A stretch of 64,000 nt of DNA from Bradyrhizobium sp. MOS002. Its GTDB lineage: Bacteria; Pseudomonadota; Alphaproteobacteria; Rhizobiales; Xanthobacteraceae. Shown in pieces: positions 56,580-64,000 of the stretch. The stretch spans positions 806,001 through 870,000 of the forward strand of contig NZ_PYFX01000002.1 in NCBI RefSeq assembly GCF_003020115.1. Reading direction: 5' to 3'. The position numbers and the translations under genes were made by a program. Position 1 is the stretch's first letter; every line of letters starts with the position of its first letter. The notes under the pieces were generated by a model. It did not search any database. It saw only the letters and a program-made list of their open reading frames with translations, and was not told where the DNA came from.

Positions 56580-58403
56580 GTGTCTTCCTGGCTCGACTAC
56601 ACGATCAACGGGCTGATCGTCGGTAACGTCTACGCCCTCGTTGCAGTCGGGCTCGCGCTGATCTTCGGCGTCAGCCGGCTGATCAACTTTGCGCAAGGGT
56701 CGATCTACCTCGTCGGCGCCTATATCGGCTGGGTCGCGGTGGTGCAGCTGCATACGCCGCTGCCGCTCACCATCATCGTGGTCGCGGTGGCGGCGGCGCT
56801 GGTGGGCCTGATCATCGAGCGGTTCGGCCTGCGTCCGTTGCAGAACTCGGTGCGCATCGCACCGTTGCTGGCGACCATCGGCATCAGCTTCGTGCTCGAT
56901 CAGCTCGTGATGCTGACCTTCTCGCCCAATCCGCGCGCGCTGCCGAGCCAGTTGCCGGATGTTCGATTCCAAATCGGCGGCGGCACGATCGGACCGCTCG
57001 ATCTCTTGATCGCTGGCGTCGGCATCACCAGCGCGCTGCTGCTGTTCGTGTTCTTGCGTTACAGCAAGCTCGGCTGGGCCATCCGTGCCACGGCCCAGGA
57101 CCGCGACGCCGCGATGCAGATGGGCGTCGACGTCAATCGCGTCAATCAGGCTGTGTTTGGCATTGCGGCTGCGCTCGGCGGCGTCTCCGGCCTGCTGGTC
57201 GGCATGTACTACAACCAGATCGACACCGCGATGAGCCTGCAGGCGACGCTCAAGGGCGTCGTCGCCGAAGTCGTCGGCGGTGCCGGCAATGTGCCAGGCG
57301 CGGTGATCGGCAGCCTGCTGCTCGGACTGGTCGAGAGCTACGGCGTCGCCGTGTTCGGCACCAGCTACCGCAATCTGTTCGCATTCCTGCTGCTGGTCGT
57401 GGTGCTCGTGCTGCGCCCGAACGGCCTGTTCGCCAGCGCACGGCAGGCGCCGCCCGAGCCGCTCACCGGCACGTTCATCGCGCCGAGCCGCCCGGTGCGC
57501 ATTCCGCGCTGGGCGCTGCTGGTCGCTACCGGCATCTTCGCGATCCTGCCGCTGTTGCCGGTGTCGTTCTACGTGCTCCAGACCCTGATCAACGCCTGGC
57601 TGCTCGGCATGCTCGCGCTGAGCCTCACCCTGGTTGCAGGCACGATCGGCCAGGTCTCGCTGGGGCACGCCGCGCTGCTCGCGATCGGCGCCTACACCTC
57701 CGCGCTGCTGTCGCTCACCTTCGCCGTCCCGGTCGGCCTTGCCATCATCGGCGGCGGCCTGATGAGTGCCGCGCTCGGCACGGCCCTGATCTCGCCGTCG
57801 TTCCGGCTGCGCGGGCACTATGTGTCGATCGCGACGCTCGCGATCGGCGAGATCGTCTCGCTGGTGATCCTGAACTGGGAGAGCGTCACCCGCGGTCCGA
57901 TCGGCATCTCCGGCATCCCGCCGCTGTCGCTGGCTGGCTATGAGCTGGTCAGCCCGATTTCGATCTACTGCTTCAGCTTCATCGTGATGGTCGTGCTGGC
58001 GCTGCTGCAGGGACGCCTGCTCGGCTCACATCTCGGCCGCAGCTTTCGCGCCATCCGCGACGACGACATCGCCGCGCGCGCCTATGGGCTCAGCCTGAAT
58101 CGCTACAAATCGCTGGCCTTCATCTTCGGCGGCTTCGCCGCCGGCGTCAGCGGCGGCATCGCCGCGCATCTCTATTCCTACATCAACCACGAGACCTTCA
58201 ACACGCAGCAATCGATCCTGGCGCTGACCGTGGTGATCCTCGGCGGCCTCGGCAATGTCGTCGGCGCCATCGTCGGGGCGGTTGCGCTGGTCGGGCTGCC
58301 GGAAGTGTTCCGGATTGCGGCGGAGTATCGCATCCTGATCTACGGCATCGTGCTGCTGCTGCTGGTGCGCTTCAGGCCGCAGGGCCTGCTGGGGACGATG
58401 TGA
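56580..58403 (+). CDS. fused LivH-LivM permease
   Basis: The product is 607 residues from a GTG at 56580. Residues 1-290 are a complete LivH-like permease ([17 protein letters not shown], then [21 protein letters not shown], the coupling loop). After a linker (about 290-310), residues 310-607 are a LivM-like permease ([21 protein letters not shown], then [22 protein letters not shown]). Usually these are two genes. It is followed by both ATPase genes with overlapping ends, so the transporter is complete. Confidence 0.93.
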   Translation: MSSWLDYTINGLIVGNVYALVAVGLALIFGVSRLINFAQGSIYLVGAYIGWVAVVQLHTPLPLTIIVVAVAAALVGLIIERFGLRPLQNSVRIAPLLATIGISFVLDQLVMLTFSPNPRALPSQLPDVRFQIGGGTIGPLDLLIAGVGITSALLLFVFLRYSKLGWAIRATAQDRDAAMQMGVDVNRVNQAVFGIAAALGGVSGLLVGMYYNQIDTAMSLQATLKGVVAEVVGGAGNVPGAVIGSLLLGLVESYGVAVFGTSYRNLFAFLLLVVVLVLRPNGLFASARQAPPEPLTGTFIAPSRPVRIPRWALLVATGIFAILPLLPVSFYVLQTLINAWLLGMLALSLTLVAGTIGQVSLGHAALLAIGAYTSALLSLTFAVPVGLAIIGGGLMSAALGTALISPSFRLRGHYVSIATLAIGEIVSLVILNWESVTRGPIGISGIPPLSLAGYELVSPISIYCFSFIVMVVLALLQGRLLGSHLGRSFRAIRDDDIAARAYGLSLNRYKSLAFIFGGFAAGVSGGIAAHLYSYINHETFNTQQSILALTVVILGGLGNVVGAIVGAVALVGLPEVFRIAAEYRILIYGIVLLLLVRFRPQGLLGTM

Positions 58404-59236
58404 TGAGCACGACCATGCTCTCCCTGCACGCGCTGACGCGACGTTTCGGCGGCCTCACCGCCGTCGACGCCATCGATCTCGATCTCGCCAAGGGCGAGCT
58501 GATCAGTATCATCGGCCCGAACGGGGCGGGCAAGACGACGCTGTTCAATCTCGTGACCGGGCTTGACCGGCCGGACGCCGGGACGGTTCGCTTCGAGGGA
58601 CTGGACATCACGGGTCTCTCGCCGGAGCGGCTCGCCGCCGAAGGCATCGCGCGCACGTTCCAGCTCGGCCGCGTCTTCGGCAATCTCAGCGTCATGGACA
58701 ACGTGTTGATCGGCGCCCACACGCGGCTGCGTGCGGTCAAGCCGGCCGTGCCGGTGATCGGCCCGCTGCTGGAACTGGGGTTGGCGCTGCTGCGGCCCGC
58801 CAGTGTCAAGGCTGAGGAGGAACGGCTGCGCGAGGAGGTGAAGGTCATTCTCGCGCGCTTCGGCGAGCGGCTGCTGCCGCGCATCGATCAGCCGGCCTAC
58901 AGTCTCTCTTACGCCAACCGGCGCCGCGTCGAGATCGCGCGTGCGCTCGCGCTGAGGCCGCGCCTGCTGCTGCTGGACGAGCCGACCGCCGGCATGAACC
59001 CGACCGAAACCACGGAGATGCAGGGTCTCGTCGCCGAGTTGAAGGCCGAAGGGCTGACGATCTTGCTGATCGAGCACAAGCTCGAAATGGTGATGCGCCT
59101 CTCCGATCGCGTCATCGTCATGGACGAGGGCAAGAAAATCGCGGAAGGCCCGGGCGAAGCCGTGCGCGGCGATCCCAAGGTGATCGAGGCCTATCTCGGC
59201 CACGGCCTGACGACGAAGCAGGAGAGCGCGGCATGA
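58403..59236 (+). CDS. branched-chain-type ABC transporter ATPase (LivG-like)
   Basis: The product is 277 residues. Walker A is GPNGAGKTT and Walker B LLLLDEPTAGM. The signature loop reads LSYANRRRVE where LSYGxQRRLE is usual. The BPD-transporter C-terminal tail (LGHGLTT) is present. The ATG overlaps the permease stop (TGATG) and the stop overlaps the next ATPase start. It powers import through the fused permease. Confidence 0.93.
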   Translation: MSTTMLSLHALTRRFGGLTAVDAIDLDLAKGELISIIGPNGAGKTTLFNLVTGLDRPDAGTVRFEGLDITGLSPERLAAEGIARTFQLGRVFGNLSVMDNVLIGAHTRLRAVKPAVPVIGPLLELGLALLRPASVKAEEERLREEVKVILARFGERLLPRIDQPAYSLSYANRRRVEIARALALRPRLLLLDEPTAGMNPTETTEMQGLVAELKAEGLTILLIEHKLEMVMRLSDRVIVMDEGKKIAEGPGEAVRGDPKVIEAYLGHGLTTKQESAA

Positions 59237-59973
59237 CGAACTCGCCTCCCGATGCGCTGCTCGCGCTCACGAACGTCAATACCTTCTACGGCCAGGCTCA
59301 GGTGCATTTCGACCTGTCGATATCAGTTCCGCGCGGCCACATCGTCTGTTTGCTCGGCGGCAACGCCAGCGGCAAATCGACGACGATGAAGATCATTTTG
59401 GGCCTGGTGAAGCCGCGTTCCGGTGACGTGACTTTCGACGGCGCCTCGCTGCTGGGCTTGACCACGCCGCAGATCGTCCGCCGCGGCATCGCCTCGGTGC
59501 CGGAGGCGCGGCGCCTGTTCGCGGACATGACCGTGCGCGAGAACATCCTGATGGGTGCGTTCGTGCGCGACGACCGCGAGGCGATCGCGCAGGATCTCGA
59601 CAAGATGCTCACGCTGTTCCCAAAGCTCGGCCAGCGGCTGTCGCAGCGCGCCGGCTCGCTCTCCGGCGGCGAGCAGCAGATGGTCGCGATGGCGCGCGCG
59701 CTGATGAGCCGTCCCAGGATGATCGTGATGGACGAGCCCACCATGGGCCTGTCGCCGCTCTATGTCGACCGCGTGCTGGAGCTGATCCGCACCATCAACC
59801 GGGAGGGCGTCTCGGTCTTCATGGTCGAGCAGAACGCCAGCCTCGCGCTCGAGATCGCGCACGAGGCCTATGTGCTCCAGACCGGCAAGATCGTTCTGTC
59901 CGGCTCCGCCCGCGCGCTGAAGGACGATCCGCGCATCCGCGACGCCTATCTCGGCGGCTCCGAGGCGGCGTAG
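59233..59973 (+). CDS. branched-chain-type ABC transporter ATPase (LivF-like)
   Basis: The product is 246 residues. Walker A reads GGNASGKST, the signature is LSGGEQQMVAMARAL and Walker B IVMDEPTMGLSP. The start overlaps the LivG stop by four bases. It pairs with the LivG-like protein. It is the last gene of the operon, followed by a palindromic repeat that may end the transcript. Confidence 0.93.
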   Translation: MTNSPPDALLALTNVNTFYGQAQVHFDLSISVPRGHIVCLLGGNASGKSTTMKIILGLVKPRSGDVTFDGASLLGLTTPQIVRRGIASVPEARRLFADMTVRENILMGAFVRDDREAIAQDLDKMLTLFPKLGQRLSQRAGSLSGGEQQMVAMARALMSRPRMIVMDEPTMGLSPLYVDRVLELIRTINREGVSVFMVEQNASLALEIAHEAYVLQTGKIVLSGSARALKDDPRIRDAYLGGSEAA

Positions 59974-59993
59974 CGCCATCATGGCCTGCATGG

Positions 59994-60094
59994 TTCGAGA
60001 CGCCCGCTTGCGCGGGCTCCTCACCATGAGGATTGGGCATTTCGCTGCGAAACAAGACCTCATCCTGAGGAGCCCGCGCAGCGGGCGTCTCGAA
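59994..60094. repeat. large inverted repeat of REP-like dispersed type
   Basis: The arm at 59994-60031 (TTCGAGACGCCCGCTTGCGC and on) is nearly the reverse complement of 60058-60094 (to GCGGGCGTCTCGAA), with a 26-base centre. Each arm also holds the smaller inverted repeat GCCCGC/GCGGGC. I remember this sequence type, with CCTCATCCTGAGGAGC, from many intergenic sites of Bradyrhizobium and Rhodopseudomonas. It lies after the ABC operon and may act as a transcript end or a REP-like mobile repeat. Confidence 0.7.
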
Positions 60095-60143
60095 GGATGG
60101 CGACAAGCATTCCTGCAAAGCGGCTCTCCTGAATTGCATTGGT

Positions 60144-60175
60144 CAGTATGACCATCTTATGAAAAGATCATACTG
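60144..60175 (+). promoter_or_regulatory. NikR-type operator CAGTATGA-N16-TCATACTG
   Basis: GTATGA (60146-60151) and TCATAC (60168-60173) are separated by exactly 16 bases, identical to the operator known for E. coli NikR. Symmetry extends to 8-bp arms. It lies 28 bases before the chosen start of the nickel permease gene, so nickel-loaded NikR should repress this permease and the overlapping TonB receptor gene. No nikR gene is in the window. Confidence 0.85.
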
Positions 60176-60203
60176 TCGGCGCGATCGGCGTGCAGTGGAC
60201 GGA

Positions 60204-61280
60204 ATGGTTGTCGTGACGAAATTATCTTTGCGGGCGGTCGAGCCCGGAATGGTGCTGCTGTTCGGCGGACTGATCGCGGCCAACATCGCGGCGTGGGCCT
60301 GGGCGTTCGCGGCGTTCGGTGACCGGCCGACAGTGATGGCGACCGCGCTGCTCGCCTGGGTGTTCGGCCTGCGCCACGCCGTTGATGCCGACCACATCGC
60401 CGCCATCGACAATGTCGTGCGCAAGCAGATGCAGGCAGGCGGCGCGCCGCGCAGCGTCGGTCTCTATTTCGCGCTCGGCCATTCCACGATCGTCGTGGTC
60501 GCGACCATGCTGCTCGCGCTTGGCGTCGTGAGCCTCGGTGGCGACAGCGTGCTCAAGGAGATCGGTGGCTTCATCGGCACGTCGGTCTCGGCGCTGTTCC
60601 TGCTGGTGATTGCGGCCATCAATCTCGTCATCTTCGCCGGCCTGTGGCGGACGTTTCGCGCGGCACGGGAGCAGGGGATCCACGACGCGGAGGGCCTGGA
60701 TGCCTTGCTTGCCAAGCGCGGCCTCCTGGCGCGCCTGCTCGGCCCGATGTTCCGCCTGGTGACAAAACCCTGGCACATGTATCCGCTCGGCTTCCTGTTC
60801 GGGCTTGGCTTCGACACCGCAACCGAAATCGGCCTGCTCAGCATCTCCGCCGGCGAAGCCGCGCGCGGGGCGTCGTTCGCCGACGTCCTGGTCTTCCCCG
60901 CGCTGTTTGCATCGGGCATGGCGCTGGTCGATACCGCCGACTCGGCCCTGATGGTGAGCGCCTATCGCTGGGCCTTCGTCGATCCGCTGCGAAAGCTCTG
61001 GTACAACCTCACGATAACAGGGGCTTCCGTGGCGGTGGCGCTGTTGATCGGCGGCATCGAGGCGCTCGGGCTGATCGCTGACCGGCTCAACCTGTCCGGC
61101 GGCGTTTGGGCGCTGGTCGATGCGCTCAACGATTCGCTCGCCAATGTCGGCTTCGCCGTGATCGCGCTGTTCGCGATCGCATGGCTCGTTTCCGTCGTGC
61201 TCTATCGGCGCATGTTTGCGCTCGACCGCGTGGCCACGTCAAAAGTGCTCGAATGCGCCGATGCCACCGAGGCGATCTGA
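60204..61280 (+). CDS. nickel permease, NiCoT family (HoxN/HupN/NixA)
   Basis: I chose the ATG at 60204 (MVVVTKLSLRAVEPGM). The longer frame starts at 60159, inside the operator, so it is unlikely. The product is 358 residues with about eight membrane helices. The family signature HAVDADHIAAIDN lies in the second helix region and LGFDTATEIGLL in the fifth, where the His and Asp residues bind nickel or cobalt. The operator upstream points to nickel. It supplies metal for hydrogenase or urease. The TonB-dependent receptor gene overlaps its last 20 bases. Confidence 0.92.
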   Translation: MVVVTKLSLRAVEPGMVLLFGGLIAANIAAWAWAFAAFGDRPTVMATALLAWVFGLRHAVDADHIAAIDNVVRKQMQAGGAPRSVGLYFALGHSTIVVVATMLLALGVVSLGGDSVLKEIGGFIGTSVSALFLLVIAAINLVIFAGLWRTFRAAREQGIHDAEGLDALLAKRGLLARLLGPMFRLVTKPWHMYPLGFLFGLGFDTATEIGLLSISAGEAARGASFADVLVFPALFASGMALVDTADSALMVSAYRWAFVDPLRKLWYNLTITGASVAVALLIGGIEALGLIADRLNLSGGVWALVDALNDSLANVGFAVIALFAIAWLVSVVLYRRMFALDRVATSKVLECADATEAI

Positions 61281-63573
61281 GCGCGGCCGACGCTGCGGCG
61301 CGCTGACGGCATTTTCGGCGTTGGCGCTGCTCGCAGATAGCGGCGACGCCTTCGCGCAGAACGCAGGCCCCTCGCGCGAGCTGCCGCCGGTCCAGGTCAG
61401 CGGCGGCGAGACCAAACCTCACAAGAAGCCGGCCGCAGCGCGACGCGCCGGCAAACCGGTCCAGTCCAACGGCCGCATCATTGTTGATCCGACAGCGGCG
61501 CGAGCGGCGGATGTGAGCGGTATCGCCTCCGGCGCCAAGTGCCCGCCCAGCATGGCAAGCGAGATCACGTTCTCCGGCGGGGACATCAACGCGCGCCCTT
61601 TCACCAGGCCGGGCGAGGCGCTCGAAGCCGTGCCGGGGCTGATCGTGACCCAGCATTCCGGCGAGGGCAAAGCCAACCAGTATTTTCTGCGCGGCTACAA
61701 TCTCGACCACGGCACCGATCTCGCCATCACCGTCGACGGCGTCCCGGTCAACATGCGCACCCATGCGCATGGCCAGGGCTATGCGGACCTGAACTGGCTG
61801 ATCCCGGAAACCATTGCCGCGATTGACGTGCGCAAGGGGCCGTATTTCGCTGGCGAGGGCGATTTCGCCTCGGTCGGCAGCGTCCACATCGGCCTGATCG
61901 ACCACACCAAGGGTCTCGCCCAGGTAACCGCCGGCAGCTTTGGTTATCGCCGCCTGCTCGGCATGGACTCGGCGAAGGTCGGGGACGGCTCGCTGCTCGT
62001 CGCCGGTGAGATCGGCACCTACAACGGCCCGTGGGACAATCCGGACAATGTCCGCAAGCTCAACGGCCTCGTGCGCTACAGCCGGGGCACCGCGACGGAT
62101 GGCGTGTCCGTCACCGGCATGGCCTATGCGAACAAATGGAATTCGACCGATCAAGTGCCGCAGCGCGCGATCGCGAACGGCCTGCTCGACCGGTTCGGCT
62201 CGGAAGATCCAAGCGACGGCGGCAACACCAACCGCTTCGCGCTCTCGGCCCGGGTGGCGCAGAGTGACGATGTGGGATCGTGGAAAGCCAACGCCTATGT
62301 CGTGAAGAGCCAGCTCGACCTCTTCAACAACTTCACCTATTTCCTTGGCGATCCCGTGCTCGGCGATCAGTTCCACCAGCACGACGACCGCCTGATGGTA
62401 GGCGCGAACATCTCGCGCACGCTGAACGGCTCGTTTGCGGGGCTGCCGATGCAGACCACCATCGGCCTGCAATCACGCCATGATTCGATCGATCTGGCGC
62501 TGACCAACAATTTTCGACGCGGCTTCGTCTCCAACGTCCGCAGCGACAAGGTCGGCGAAGGGAGTGCCGGTGTTTTTGCCGAGAACACCGTACGCTGGAC
62601 CGACTGGATGAGGACCACTGTGGGCTTTCGCGGCGATTACTACGCCACTGACGTCACATCCCTGTTCAACCAAAACAATTCCGGTCGCGCCGATGCCGCG
62701 CTCGGCAGCCCGAAATTCAGGATAGTGCTCGGTCCGTTCAACGAGACCGAATTCTTCCTCGGCGCTGGCTACGGCATGCACTCGAACGACGCCCGCGGCG
62801 CGACCACGACCGAAGACCCGAGCGATCCCGCCACAAGACTAACGCCGTCGCCGCTGCTGGTGCGGACCAGAGGCGCGGAGGTCGGCGTTCGCAGCAGGGT
62901 CGTTCCCGGCCTCGACACCTCGCTCAGCCTCTTCATCCTCGACCAGGATTCCGAGATCCTGTTTTCCGGCGATGCCGGCGACACCTCGGCGACCCGCGCC
63001 AGCCGTCGCTACGGTTTCGAGTGGACCAATCATTACCGCCCGCGATCATGGATCGATATCGACGCCGATCTTGCGATGACACACGCGCGCTTCCGCGGAT
63101 ATGACAGCAACCAGGCCGAGGTCTACGCCTCGCTCGCCGGCTATCCGGAGGCGCAGGCCGGCAACGCGCCCGGCAACTACATTCCGAATGCGCCCGCAAT
63201 GGTGGCCTCGGCCGGCATCACGCTCGGCGAGAGGACGGGTTGGTTCGGGGGCTTGCGCTGGCGCTATCTGGCGTCAAGCCCACTGACGGAAGACAATGCG
63301 TTCCGCTCGTCTGGGACCAGCATCTTCAACGGACGCCTCGGCTATCGCATCGACAATGGCTGGCGTCTTCAGCTCGACGTGCTCAATCTCTTCAACACGC
63401 AGGCGAACCAGATCACCTACGCCTACGGGTCGCTGCTGAAAACCGACACACTCTACACCCTCTGCACATCAGGCACCGCGCCCGCCGCGGTCTGCCAGAA
63501 CGGCGTGATGGATACCGTGCTGCACCCGGTCGAGCCGCTGACGTTCCGCGTGACTGTGGCGGGAGCGTTCTAG
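61261..63573 (+). CDS. TonB-dependent outer membrane receptor, probably for nickel
   Basis: The ATG at 61261 (MPPRRSERGRRCGALTAFSALALLAD) gives 770 residues with a signal peptide ending AFAQ. The plug domain covers about 85-215 (TRPGEALEAVPGLIVTQHSGEGKANQYFLRGYNLDHGTDLAITVDGVPVNM in pieces, then HAHGQGYADLN). The rest is the 22-strand barrel ending in a C-terminal Phe (RVTVAGAF). The overlap with the nickel permease gene and the NikR operator imply uptake of nickel or a nickel chelate across the outer membrane, as for FrpB4 of Helicobacter. The His-rich loop in the plug may contact metal. Confidence 0.9.
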   Translation: MPPRRSERGRRCGALTAFSALALLADSGDAFAQNAGPSRELPPVQVSGGETKPHKKPAAARRAGKPVQSNGRIIVDPTAARAADVSGIASGAKCPPSMASEITFSGGDINARPFTRPGEALEAVPGLIVTQHSGEGKANQYFLRGYNLDHGTDLAITVDGVPVNMRTHAHGQGYADLNWLIPETIAAIDVRKGPYFAGEGDFASVGSVHIGLIDHTKGLAQVTAGSFGYRRLLGMDSAKVGDGSLLVAGEIGTYNGPWDNPDNVRKLNGLVRYSRGTATDGVSVTGMAYANKWNSTDQVPQRAIANGLLDRFGSEDPSDGGNTNRFALSARVAQSDDVGSWKANAYVVKSQLDLFNNFTYFLGDPVLGDQFHQHDDRLMVGANISRTLNGSFAGLPMQTTIGLQSRHDSIDLALTNNFRRGFVSNVRSDKVGEGSAGVFAENTVRWTDWMRTTVGFRGDYYATDVTSLFNQNNSGRADAALGSPKFRIVLGPFNETEFFLGAGYGMHSNDARGATTTEDPSDPATRLTPSPLLVRTRGAEVGVRSRVVPGLDTSLSLFILDQDSEILFSGDAGDTSATRASRRYGFEWTNHYRPRSWIDIDADLAMTHARFRGYDSNQAEVYASLAGYPEAQAGNAPGNYIPNAPAMVASAGITLGERTGWFGGLRWRYLASSPLTEDNAFRSSGTSIFNGRLGYRIDNGWRLQLDVLNLFNTQANQITYAYGSLLKTDTLYTLCTSGTAPAAVCQNGVMDTVLHPVEPLTFRVTVAGAF

Positions 63574-64000
63574 GCCGGCGCCGCGCTCGCGGCCTGCTCC
63601 GCCGGCAGATCGTCGGCATTGGGGTCGCCCGGCGCGGTGGCCCAGGCCAATTCCACCAGCGTCACGAATCTGCGGCCGGCGCCGTCGAGCTGGCAGACGA
63701 TCAGGCCCTGCTCCTCCATGTAGCCGAGCAGGCGCTGCGCCCGGCGCAGCGAATGCGAACCGTAGGCGCGGGCGATCGCGGCGTCGCCGGGACACGGCCA
63801 GCCTTCTTTGGCCGCGCGCGCGATCATCATGAACACGCCCTGCATGTCGTCGGGCAGGATCGAGGCGCGAAGCGAAACGTCCTGCCAGGCGTCGTCCTCG
63901 GCATGCTCGGCGCCGAGCCCGGCGCGTGCGCGTGTCAGCATGCGGCGGAATTCGGTGAGGTCGGGCACCGCCGAGCCGAGGCCTTCGATGCGGCAGCGGA
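63570..64000 (-). CDS. partial gene at right edge, winged-helix-like protein
   Basis: The frame is open from 63570 to the right edge, so the N-terminus may lie outside. An internal GTG at 63968 would give 132 residues. The visible part has DAAIARAYGSHSLRRAQRLLGYMEEQGLIV followed by a beta-like segment (GRRFVTLVELAWAT), which looks like a winged-helix DNA-binding domain of MarR or similar type, with an Ala-rich end. I recognise no family. Its stop shares a CTAG with the stop of the convergent TonB receptor gene. Confidence 0.55.
   Translation of the reverse strand, partial: RCRIEGLGSAVPDLTEFRRMLTRARAGLGAEHAEDDAWQDVSLRASILPDDMQGVFMMIARAAKEGWPCPGDAAIARAYGSHSLRRAQRLLGYMEEQGLIVCQLDGAGRRFVTLVELAWATAPGDPNADDLPAEQAASAAPA

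Noticed and set aside
56493..57818. 441-codon open frame antisense to the fused permease
   Set aside because: It is a Gln/Asp/Arg-rich shadow with no motif. The permease on the plus strand is certain.
1..64000. tRNA or rRNA genes, CRISPR arrays, transposases, prophage
   Set aside because: I searched by eye on both strands and saw no cloverleaf-like tRNA, no regularly spaced repeats and no transposase, integrase or phage protein motifs.

Overview
This window looks like a chromosomal segment of a high-GC alphaproteobacterium, most likely Bradyrhizobium or a close relative. The evidence is the gene families (malonate decarboxylase cluster, LLM/CMD/AhpD cluster, DUF2934, DUF3606 and DUF3750 proteins), EcfG-type promoters with the spacing known from alphaproteobacteria, and intergenic repeats of the kind I recall from Bradyrhizobium and Rhodopseudomonas. 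No rRNA, tRNA, CRISPR array, transposase or phage gene was seen. The assignment to genus is inference.

Layout. 0-1.1 kb: two small secreted proteins of unknown function, and the very start of another gene at the left edge. 1.4-10.2 kb: a periplasmic alpha/beta hydrolase, then an MBL-fold hydrolase whose stop overlaps the start of a complete biotin-independent malonate decarboxylase operon (mdcA C D E G B F H). 10.2-18.3 kb, minus strand: a sensor kinase, a FixJ-type regulator, a receiver-only protein, an aromatic-acid type efflux pump (FUSC, DUF1656, HlyD) and an AraC regulator that ends at a clear terminator. 18.6-23.4 kb: an AraC regulator with a tiny coupled gene, about 1.1 kb of degenerate repeat, a divergent HxlR/SDR pair sharing a palindrome, and an SMP-30 lactonase. 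23.4-31.0 kb: a GntR regulator divergent from a TRAP transporter operon that also carries a divergent type II dehydroquinase, a small unknown protein, a xylose-isomerase-like TIM barrel and a KstD-like flavoprotein. This is the best candidate here for an undescribed catabolic pathway.

31.2-47.3 kb is a stress and storage block: DUF2934 proteins, an Mfd-like helicase, a manganese catalase fused to a YciF-type ferritin-like domain, a secreted repeat protein, GlgX, DUF3606, an unusual GlgA, TreZ, an SDR and a second YciF-like protein. Four genes here have GGAAC-N16-CGTT promoters upstream, and a fifth has a near match. This points to control by the EcfG/PhyR general stress response.

47.3-60 kb is rich in transport genes: an orphan peptide-type binding protein, a TetR/MATE pair with a shared palindrome, a MetQ-like binding protein, a flavin monooxygenase with two carboxymuconolactone-decarboxylase-fold partners, and a branched-chain type ABC transporter with a fused LivH-LivM permease. 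60.1-63.6 kb: a near-textbook NikR operator precedes a nickel permease and an overlapping TonB-dependent receptor, a self-contained nickel uptake unit. A partial gene leaves the right edge on the minus strand.
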